Part shown: piece by piece, positions 8,574 through 14,448 of the stretch
Layout of the letters: the number at the start of each line of letters is the position of its first letter
Numbering within the stretch: the first letter of the stretch is position 1
Source of the DNA: JAVVPL01 sp036655775
GTDB taxonomy: Bacteria; Bacteroidota; Bacteroidia; Bacteroidales; P3
Length of the DNA: 19,085 nucleotides
Assembly: GCA_036655775.1 (NCBI GenBank)
Contig: JAVVPL010000030.1
Span: 1-19,085 of the forward strand
Reading direction: 5' to 3'
Program-made: the position numbers and the translations under genes
The notes under the pieces: generated by a model
The model's database searches: none
What the model saw: the letters and a program-made list of their open reading frames with translations, nothing else
Told to the model about the DNA's origin: nothing

Positions 8574-9272
8574 ATGGAAAACATGAAAAAGTATTTTGCT
8601 GAAATGTTAGGTACAATGGTACTAGTGTTAATGGGTTGCGGAAGTGCTGTATTTACAGGCATAGATGTAACCAATGTAGCTTCGGTATTGACCGTTGCTT
8701 TTGCTTTTGGACTTTCAGTCGTTGCCATGGCTTATACTATTGGCAATATTTCAGGTTGTCACATCAACCCTGCCATTACTTTGGGAATGTGGATTACAAA
8801 ACGAATTTCAACCAAAGACGCAAGTTTTTATATGATTTTTCAAGTAATTGGTGCCATTTTAGGTTCAGCTATTATCTATGTAATTGTGAATAGTGCTCCT
8901 CAATTAGCGCTCACTACGAGCACGGGTGCCAATGGGTATGCCGAGGGTTTAATGATGCCCGCTCTTATTTCTGAAATCGTATTTACATTTATCTTTGTTT
9001 GGGTAGTATTAGCTAGTACGTACAACGAAAAACAATCGGCTTTTGCAGGTTTGGCTATAGGTTTAACTTTAGTATTAGTACATATTGTTTGTATCCCAAT
9101 TACAGGTACTTCGGTGAACCCTGCACGTAGTATAGGACCCGCCTTATTCCAAGGTGGTACCGCCTTATCGCAACTTTGGTTATTTATTGTGGCCCCTTTT
9201 ATAGGCGCACTTTTGGCTGGGGGTGTTTGGAGAATGCTTAAAGCAGGAAAAAAAGCAGGAAAAAAAGCCTAA
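8574..9272 (+). CDS. aqpZ: AqpZ-type aquaporin (MIP family)
   Basis: A 232-aa six-helix water channel, the same size as E. coli AqpZ. Both NPA boxes are present: GCHINPAIT at residues 61-69 and SVNPARS at 180-186. The four selectivity-filter residues of water-specific AqpZ are conserved: F45, H170, T179 and R185. This favours a water channel over a glycerol facilitator. The frame is open upstream to ATG 8511, but those 21 extra residues are unlike the family, so I start at 8574 (MENMKKYFAEMLG); ATG 8583 is also possible. The C-terminus ends in a lysine-rich KAGKKAGKKA tail encoded by a 12-bp duplication. It is followed 80 bp later by the mutase gene, which has its own promoter. Confidence 0.92.
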   Translation: MENMKKYFAEMLGTMVLVLMGCGSAVFTGIDVTNVASVLTVAFAFGLSVVAMAYTIGNISGCHINPAITLGMWITKRISTKDASFYMIFQVIGAILGSAIIYVIVNSAPQLALTTSTGANGYAEGLMMPALISEIVFTFIFVWVVLASTYNEKQSAFAGLAIGLTLVLVHIVCIPITGTSVNPARSIGPALFQGGTALSQLWLFIVAPFIGALLAGGVWRMLKAGKKAGKKA

Positions 9273-9292
9273 ATATTTTAATTGACTTTTTC

Positions 9293-9324
9293 CTTGATAC
9301 ATTCCTTCAATTTTATTACTTTTG
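9293..9324 (+). promoter_or_regulatory. Bacteroidota-type promoter for the mutase gene
   Basis: CTTG (9293-9296), 20 nt, TACTTTTG (9317-9324) is a near-ideal match. The -7 box ends 28 nt before the ATG at 9353. The mutase therefore need not depend on the aquaporin transcript. Confidence 0.55.
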
Positions 9325-9352
9325 CAACAGAAAACTCAAAATACACGCTTAT

Positions 9353-11485
9353 ATGAGACCTAATTTTAAAAATGTGGACTTTGCAACGCCTACGCATAAA
9401 GGTAGTATGCCTCAAAGTTCCAGTAAGTTCATGACTTCAGAACAAATCGAAGTCAAACCCGCTTACTCCCAAGAAGATTTAAATGGGATGGAGCACCTTA
9501 ATTATGCCGCAGGGCTGGCCCCTTTTTTACGAGGCCCTTATTCAACCATGTATGTACAACGTCCTTGGACCGTTCGTCAATATGCAGGTTTTTCCACAGC
9601 TGAAGAATCCAATGCTTTTTATCGTCGTAATTTAGCCGCTGGACAAAAAGGACTTTCTATTGCTTTTGACTTAGCCACGCATAGAGGCTACGACTCCGAT
9701 CACGAAAGGGTAGTGGGAGATGTTGGAAAAGCAGGAGTTGCCGTAGATTCTATTTTAGATATGCGTATTCTCTTTGACCAAATTCCATTGGATAAAATGT
9801 CCGTTTCAATGACTATGAACGGAGCTGTTTTACCCGTTTTGGCATTTTACATTATTGCTGCCGAAGAACAAGGGGTTCCAATGGACAAATTGAGTGGAAC
9901 CATTCAAAATGATATTTTAAAAGAATTTATGGTGCGCAACACCTATATTTATCCACCACTTCCATCTATGAAAATTATTGCGGATATTTTTGAGTTTACC
10001 TCTAAAAATATGCCTAAATTTAATTCAATTAGTATTTCAGGTTATCATATTCAAGAAGCAGGTGCTACGGCAGATATTGAATTGGCCTACACTTTAGCCG
10101 ATGGTTTAGAATACTTACGTGCTGGGGTGAATGCGGGTATGAATATTGATGATTTTGCTCCTCGTTTATCGTTTTTCTGGGGTATAGGGATGAACCATTT
10201 TATGGAGATTGCCAAAATGCGTGCAGGTCGTATGCTTTGGGCTAAAATTGTAAAACAATTCAATCCTAAAAATCCAAAATCCTTAGCACTTCGTACACAC
10301 TCACAAACATCGGGTTGGTCCTTGACCGAACAAGATCCTTTCAATAATGTAACGCGTACTTGTATTGAAGCAATGGGTGCAGCTTTGGGACATACCCAAT
10401 CCTTACACACTAATGCGTTGGATGAGGCCATTGCTTTACCTACCGATTTTTCGGCTCGTATTGCGCGAAATACGCAGATTTATCTACAAGGTGAAACCAA
10501 TATTTGTAAGGTAGTGGATCCTTGGGCTGGTTCTTATTATGTAGAAAGTTTAACAAACGAATTAGCTCATAAAGCTTGGGCTTTAATTGAAGAAGTTGAA
10601 AAATTGGGTGGTATGGCCAAAGCCATTGAAACAGGTATCCCCAAAATGCGTATAGAAGAAGCCTCCGCTCGTAAACAGGCAAAGATTGACTCTAAAAGCA
10701 ATACTATTGTGGGTGTCAACAAATATCGTTTGGAAAAAGAAGCTCCATTGGAAACTTTAGAAGTGGACAATACCTTAGTGCGTAATGCTCAATTAGCTCG
10801 TTTGGCCAAACTTCGTAGCGAACGTAACGAAGCCGAAGTGCAAGCTGCTTTAGCCAAATTGACCGAATGTGCCAAAACGAACAAAGGCAATTTATTGGAA
10901 TTTGCCATTGATGCCGCTCGTAAACGTGCTTCTTTGGGTGAAATTTCCTTTGCTCTAGAAAAAGAATTTGGTCGTTATAAAGCAATAATTAGAACTATAT
11001 CAGGCGTGTATTCATCAGAAACTAAAAATAACGAAAGCTTCCAAAAGGCAGCTAGAATGACCGATGCTTTTGCAGCAAAAGAAGGTCGTCGTCCTCGTAT
11101 TATGATTGCTAAAATGGGTCAAGACGGTCATGACCGTGGTGCTAAAGTAGTTGCTACAGGCTATGCGGATCTTGGTTTTGACGTGGATATGGGACCTTTG
11201 TTCCAAACTCCTGCCGAAGCTGCCAAACAAGCCGTTGAAAACGATGTACATATTGTAGGAGTATCTTCTTTAGCTGCTGGACATAAAACACTCGTACCTC
11301 AAATTATTGCCGAGCTCAAAAAATTAGGGCGCGAAGATATTTTAGTGATTGTGGGAGGGGTAATTCCTGCACAAGATTACGACTTTTTATACAAAGCGGG
11401 CGCTGTTGCCGTATTTGGTCCTGGCACCGTTATTTCTGAAGCCGCTATTCGGATGTTGGAAATTATGGGTGTAGAAGATAAATAA
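9353..11485 (+). CDS. mutB: Methylmalonyl-CoA mutase, large (catalytic) subunit
   Basis: Adenosylcobalamin-dependent isomerase that interconverts methylmalonyl-CoA and succinyl-CoA in propionate metabolism. The 710 residues have the standard order: a TIM-barrel mutase domain (about 40-560) and a C-terminal B12-binding domain (about 578-705). The substrate-binding block GPYSTMYVQRPWTVRQYAGF (61-80) keeps the counterparts of Propionibacterium Y75, M78, R82, T85, R87 and Y89. EFMVRNTYIYPP contains the R207 counterpart and ISGYHIQEAGATADIE the H244 counterpart. Keeping both Tyr89 and Arg207 indicates methylmalonyl-CoA specificity, not isobutyryl-CoA. The base-off cobalamin motif is GQDGHDRG with His593 as the cobalt ligand. 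The usual small subunit gene (mutA), the MeaB GTPase and the epimerase are absent from the window. Confidence 0.97.
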   Translation: MRPNFKNVDFATPTHKGSMPQSSSKFMTSEQIEVKPAYSQEDLNGMEHLNYAAGLAPFLRGPYSTMYVQRPWTVRQYAGFSTAEESNAFYRRNLAAGQKGLSIAFDLATHRGYDSDHERVVGDVGKAGVAVDSILDMRILFDQIPLDKMSVSMTMNGAVLPVLAFYIIAAEEQGVPMDKLSGTIQNDILKEFMVRNTYIYPPLPSMKIIADIFEFTSKNMPKFNSISISGYHIQEAGATADIELAYTLADGLEYLRAGVNAGMNIDDFAPRLSFFWGIGMNHFMEIAKMRAGRMLWAKIVKQFNPKNPKSLALRTHSQTSGWSLTEQDPFNNVTRTCIEAMGAALGHTQSLHTNALDEAIALPTDFSARIARNTQIYLQGETNICKVVDPWAGSYYVESLTNELAHKAWALIEEVEKLGGMAKAIETGIPKMRIEEASARKQAKIDSKSNTIVGVNKYRLEKEAPLETLEVDNTLVRNAQLARLAKLRSERNEAEVQAALAKLTECAKTNKGNLLEFAIDAARKRASLGEISFALEKEFGRYKAIIRTISGVYSSETKNNESFQKAARMTDAFAAKEGRRPRIMIAKMGQDGHDRGAKVVATGYADLGFDVDMGPLFQTPAEAAKQAVENDVHIVGVSSLAAGHKTLVPQIIAELKKLGREDILVIVGGVIPAQDYDFLYKAGAVAVFGPGTVISEAAIRMLEIMGVEDK

Positions 11486-11504
11486 CATAAATTTCAATAA
11501 GTGA

Positions 11505-11559
11505 CCGCAGTTTAGATATTCCATTGTATTTCTTGTACATATAATTATCTAAACTGCGG
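11505..11559. terminator. 14-bp perfect inverted repeat after the mutase gene, possible terminator
   Basis: CCGCAGTTTAGATA (11505-11518) and TATCTAAACTGCGG (11546-11559) are exact reverse complements with a 27-nt loop. It begins 19 nt after the mutase stop, where a terminator is expected. The long loop and the lack of a T tract (the 3' flank is CCCTTATATTTG) are atypical. It could instead protect the mRNA 3' end or bind a dimeric protein. Confidence 0.55.
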
Positions 11560-11563
11560 CCCT

Positions 11564-11571
11564 TATATTTG
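11564..11571 (+). promoter_or_regulatory. Promoter -7 element candidate upstream of the pepE repeat leader
   Basis: TATATTTG matches TAnnTTTG and lies just before the tandem repeats. No TTG is found at the expected spacing. If used, the whole 91-bp repeat array would be transcribed as the 5' leader of pepE. Confidence 0.25.
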
Positions 11572-11586
11572 AAAGTATCGATATAA

Positions 11587-11887
11587 TAAACTTAAAATTA
11601 ATACCTTATGAAACGAATATAAGCGAGCAACTCTTCTTCGTNNNNNNNNNNNNNNNNNNNNNNNNNNNNNNNNNNNNNNNNNNNNNNNNNNNNNNNNNNN
11701 NNNNNNNNNNNNNNNNNNNNNNNNNNNNNNNNNNNNNNNNNTACCTTATATGAGATACATAAGACCTTAAACTTAAAATTAATACCTTATGAAACGAATA
11801 TAAGCGAGCAACTCTTCTTCGTCAAGGAACGCTACCTTATATGAGATACATAAGACCTTAAACTTAAAATTAATACCTTATGAAACG
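11587..11887 (+). repeat. 91-bp direct tandem repeat containing copies of the pepE start region
   Basis: One full unit is 11742-11832; the next copy (11833-11887) is identical for 55 nt and runs into the pepE start codon. A third, partial copy (11587-11641) enters the N gap. All copies share a 29-nt core that ends in ATACCTTATGAAACG (11587-11615, 11768-11796, 11859-11887). In the upstream copies the ATG at 11608 or 11789 is followed by AAA CGA ATA TAA, a four-codon dead-end ORF (MKRI). In the last copy the sequence after ATGAAACG is replaced by pepE coding sequence. Each unit also holds ATG AGA TAC ATA AGA CCT TAA (MRYIRP). Copy number is unknown because the array spans the gap. Confidence 0.9.
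11642..11741. other. Assembly gap (100 N) inside the tandem repeat
   Basis: Exactly 100 N, the conventional size for an unknown gap. It is flanked on both sides by copies of the 91-bp unit, so the assembly most likely broke because of the repeat. At face value the copies are 181 nt apart, almost two units. Confidence 0.95.
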
Positions 11888-12602
11888 TCAACTTCTTCTT
11901 ATCAGTAATTCAACCAATGCGGGAGAACCTTATTTAGATTGGTGCAAAGCAATGATCGCTCAGTTTTTAAATGAACGTAAAGTGAAAAAAGTACTTTTTG
12001 TTCCTTATGCTGGGGTTACTATTAATTATGTAGATTATACAGCTAAAGTAGCGGGTATTTTTGCAAGTTTTGGTGTTGAAGTGGTTTCGATTCATACCCA
12101 AACAGATCCTGTGAAAGCCGTTAAAGAAGCTAGCTGTGTGGTAGTAGGTGGTGGAAATACCTTTCATTTGGTACATGAACTACATCGTTTACAGATCCTA
12201 CCTATTTTACGTGAACGAATTTTAGAAGGCATGCCTTATATGGGTTGGAGTGCGGGTTCCAATGTGGCCTGTCCAAGTATGAAAACAACGAATGATATGC
12301 CTATTATTGAACCTGCTAGTTTTGATTGTTTAAATGTAATTCCTTTTCAAATCAATCCACACTATCTAGATGCCAATCCAGCGGGTCACGGAGGCGAAAC
12401 AAGAGAAGATAGAATCAAAGAATTTATGGTTGTCAATCCTAATATCTATACGGCTGGCTTACGTGAAGCTACAGCTTTGTTGGTGATCGACGATAGCATA
12501 CAATTGATAGGACGAAGCAAACCCATGCGTGTTTTCAAGCAAGGACAAGCAACTCAAGAATTTGAAATTGGATCGGATATCCAATTTTTACTAAACTCAT
12601 AA
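11880..12602 (+). CDS. pepE: Peptidase E (alpha-aspartyl dipeptidase, MEROPS S51)
   Basis: Cytoplasmic serine dipeptidase that cleaves dipeptides with N-terminal aspartate. 240 aa, close to the 229 aa of the Salmonella enzyme. The nucleophile elbow is GWSAGSNVA at 122-130 with Ser124. With the offset of four against Salmonella (S120, D135, H157) the rest of the triad falls on Asp139 and His161 (INPHYLDA), both present. VVVGGGNTFHL at 87-97 is the family glycine-rich turn. The ATG at 11880 lies in the last copy of the 91-bp tandem repeat, so its initiation region is duplicated upstream. The DUF2027/Smr gene follows 71 bp later on the same strand, but I see no evidence for a shared function. 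Confidence 0.93.
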   Translation: MKRQLLLISNSTNAGEPYLDWCKAMIAQFLNERKVKKVLFVPYAGVTINYVDYTAKVAGIFASFGVEVVSIHTQTDPVKAVKEASCVVVGGGNTFHLVHELHRLQILPILRERILEGMPYMGWSAGSNVACPSMKTTNDMPIIEPASFDCLNVIPFQINPHYLDANPAGHGGETREDRIKEFMVVNPNIYTAGLREATALLVIDDSIQLIGRSKPMRVFKQGQATQEFEIGSDIQFLLNS

Positions 12603-12673
12603 AAGCAAATTCTGAGCACTCTCTTTATTCCCTATATTTTTTTTAATTAAAGTTCTTAAAACGTATAAACGGT

Positions 12674-13816
12674 ATGCAATACAAAATTGGAGATAAAGTA
12701 AAATTTCTCGATCAAAAAGGGGGAGGAACAGTCTGTAAAATTATAAATAGTACCACTGTACATGTGATGATAGAGGATGGTTTTGAAATACCTTGTCTCA
12801 TACATGATATTATTAAAGTGGAAGTTCCTAAAACGTATGCTGAAAAAATTTTCAACCAAGGACCCTCTGTCAATGAAGTTCCTTTTGAAAGTAAAAAACT
12901 TTCAGCAACAAATTCTCTAGTCGAAGAAGATTTAAATATGGTAGATGAGTCCGAGAATGCGGAGAATACAGAATACGATCGCATTTCTCCCTTGCATAAA
13001 GGGCATGTCAAAGCTCCCCAAGTGGAAGGTGTTTATCTTGCGTATGTTCCTCACGATCAACAGTGGCTACTAACAGGTCTTATTGACATTTATTTGATCA
13101 ATTATACCCCGTATGAAATTTTGTATACGTATGCTGTTAAAGGCAATGATTTATTGTATGGGGTTGACTTTGGAAATATTCCTGCACAATCCAAAATTTT
13201 AGTACAGACCATTGAAAGAGATGAATTTAATCAATGGGAGCAAGGTATCATACAGATCTTATTTCATATAGAAGAGCGCAAAACTTGCATACAACCTATT
13301 AGTAGTGAATATCGGGTGCGCGCAAATAAATATATGCAAACCGAAAGTTATATTTACCCCGTTTTTCTCAGAGAAAAAGCACTTTTATTAAGTATTTGTA
13401 AGCTTAGCGAACACGAACAAAATACGAGTGTTACACATTTGTCTGAAAAAGAAGACTTTACATTTAAATCATCCATAGCTAAATCGGAAAAAGAAAATTC
13501 GCCAATAGTTAAACATTTAGTTTCTAAAGATTTGGCAGAAGTAGATTTGCATATAGGTGAACTGGTAGATGATTACTATCTTTTAAGTCCTAAAGAAATG
13601 TTGGATATTCAACTGAGTTATTTTACTAAATGTTTAGAAGATGCCATAATGCACAAAATTCATAAAGTTATCTTTATACATGGTGTGGGAAGTGGTACAC
13701 TTAAACGTGAATTACAATTAATTCTCAAAAATTACGACGATATTCATTGTTTTGATGCTTCGATGGCTAAATATGGCGTGGGTGCGATAGAAGTATTTAT
13801 AGGAAATAAAAACTAA
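12674..13816 (+). CDS. DUF2027 / Smr-domain protein
   Basis: A 380-aa cytoplasmic protein with three parts. Residues 1-50 (MQYKIGDKVKFLDQKGGG then TVCKI..) look like a small KOW/SH3-type beta-barrel. Residues about 105-255 form the DUF2027 domain (PFEL-like beta strands, YLAYVPHDQQWLLTGLIDIY). Residues about 290-378 are an Smr domain with VDLHIGEL (290-297, the LDxHG motif with Ile for Gly) and IHGVGSGTLKREL (335-347). Charged, low-complexity linkers (about 60-100 and 256-285) separate the parts. Smr domains occur in MutS2 and in stand-alone nucleases or RNA-binding proteins. No MutS ATPase is present, so this is not MutS2. A nucleic-acid-related role is inferred. The same architecture is common in Bacteroidota. 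Confidence 0.85.
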   Translation: MQYKIGDKVKFLDQKGGGTVCKIINSTTVHVMIEDGFEIPCLIHDIIKVEVPKTYAEKIFNQGPSVNEVPFESKKLSATNSLVEEDLNMVDESENAENTEYDRISPLHKGHVKAPQVEGVYLAYVPHDQQWLLTGLIDIYLINYTPYEILYTYAVKGNDLLYGVDFGNIPAQSKILVQTIERDEFNQWEQGIIQILFHIEERKTCIQPISSEYRVRANKYMQTESYIYPVFLREKALLLSICKLSEHEQNTSVTHLSEKEDFTFKSSIAKSEKENSPIVKHLVSKDLAEVDLHIGELVDDYYLLSPKEMLDIQLSYFTKCLEDAIMHKIHKVIFIHGVGSGTLKRELQLILKNYDDIHCFDASMAKYGVGAIEVFIGNKN

Positions 13817-13875
13817 GCCTAAAGCATAATTGCCGAAAGGTCGAAAGCTAAATATGGCGTACTTGCGATAGAAGT
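13760..13875 (+). repeat. Diverged direct duplication of the Smr gene 3' end
   Basis: The coding stretch 13760-13794 (TCGATGGCTAAATATGGCGT, then GGGTGCGATAGAAGT) recurs just after the stop codon at 13841-13875, with about 30 of 35 bases the same (TCGAAAGCTAAATATGGCGT, then ACTTGCGATAGAAGT). The offset is 81 bp. The second copy is non-coding and looks like a remnant of a duplicated gene end. Confidence 0.8.
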
Positions 13876-13884
13876 TTGCAATAG

Positions 13885-13910
13885 ATAATATAAATTATAA
13901 TTTATATTAT
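13885..13910. repeat. 26-nt perfect AT palindrome
   Basis: ATAATATAAATTA followed by its exact reverse complement TAATTTATATTAT, with no spacer. It contains only A and T, lies 68 nt after the Smr gene stop, and overlaps the ATG of the short 20-codon ORF. It might form a hairpin or cruciform; no function can be assigned. Confidence 0.75.
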
Positions 13911-13972
13911 GTTAAATAGAATTTTCGGAAAGAAAGATGGAGGATTTCCCATTACTTTTGAGATAAATTGAC

Positions 13973-13990
13973 CTGCCACTTCTCTGGCAG
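13973..13990. repeat. Small hairpin CTGCCA-N6-TGGCAG
   Basis: A 6-bp GC-containing stem with loop CTTCTC, followed by an AT-rich but not T-rich tract. Possibly a weak terminator for the Smr gene. The core CCACTTCTCTG is repeated at 14182-14192 in the terminator of the opposite-strand gene. Confidence 0.4.
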
Positions 13991-14155
13991 AATAAATTAT
14001 TATTAAATTCTAAATTTTCTATTTATTTACTATTATATTTGCTGAGTATGATTTCTAATTCTCTACTTATTTTACTACTTAATTTAATTTGCTAAATATG
14101 ATTGCTGTATGCTAAGTATGCTGTTTGCTAAGTATGCTTGCTTGTTACAGAGACT

Positions 14156-14191
14156 AAAAAAGAGAAGTGATAGATTAACTACCACTTCTCT
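14156..14191 (-). terminator. Rho-independent terminator for the TonB receptor gene
   Basis: On the minus strand AGAGAAGTG (14183-14191) pairs perfectly with CACTTCTCT (14161-14169), with three inner pairs (TAG/CTA) possible, and is followed directly by a T run (14156-14161). This is the best terminator in the window. It lies about 260 nt after the receptor stop, so the 15-bp repeat array would be in the 3' UTR. Confidence 0.65.
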
Positions 14192-14358
14192 GACAACATT
14201 AATTTACTATTAATTTACTATTAATTTCTAATTCTCTTACTTGTTTACTCTTAAATATACTTATACTTCTTTACTATTAATTTTATTTCCTACTCTACTT
14301 CTTTCCAATTCTAATTTTTTTATTCTTTTATTGTGAATTTAACTGAATTGGAAATGAT

Positions 14359-14403
14359 ATTGCATTGTATTGCATTGCATTGTATTGCATTGCATTGTAT
14401 TGC
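14359..14403. repeat. Pentanucleotide ATTGY array with 15-bp period
   Basis: Nine ATTGC/ATTGT units in the order C-T-C repeated three times, giving three exact 15-bp repeats (ATTGCATTGTATTGC). It lies 46 bp past the TonB receptor stop codon, on the terminator side. A simple-sequence tract of this kind can vary in length by slippage. Confidence 0.95.
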
Positions 14404-14448
14404 ATTCAATATTTTATATGTTCAATATTTTTATTTATGAATTTTATC

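Larger units (their letters stand above)
13817..14448. other. 632-bp AT-rich, repeat-dense spacer without a convincing gene
   Basis: Convergent spacer between the Smr gene and the TonB receptor gene. It holds a decayed copy of the Smr gene end, a 26-nt palindrome, two hairpins that share the sequence CCACTTCTCTG, four GCTRARTATG motifs (14041, 14091, 14111, 14127), three TTACTATTAA-type repeats near 14200-14230 and a pentanucleotide array. The only ORF start of note is ATG 13909 with 20 codons (MLNRIFGKKDGGFPITFEIN), too short to support. Much of the sequence is built from TTTCTAATTCTCTAC-like text, reminiscent of the heptanucleotide array near 18.4 kb. Confidence 0.8.

Noticed and set aside
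11742..11832. Coding potential in the 91-bp repeat on the minus strand (AFLDEEELLAYIRFIRY)
   Set aside because: Open for a few dozen codons, but no start, family or phase conservation across units (91 is not a multiple of 3).
11587..11887. Tandem repeats considered as a CRISPR array
   Set aside because: Units are contiguous 91-bp copies with no unique spacers between short repeats, and no cas gene is present.
13909..13971. 20-codon ORF MLNRIFGKKDGGFPITFEIN
   Set aside because: Too short, starts in an AT palindrome, no recognisable family. Possibly a gene-start remnant.
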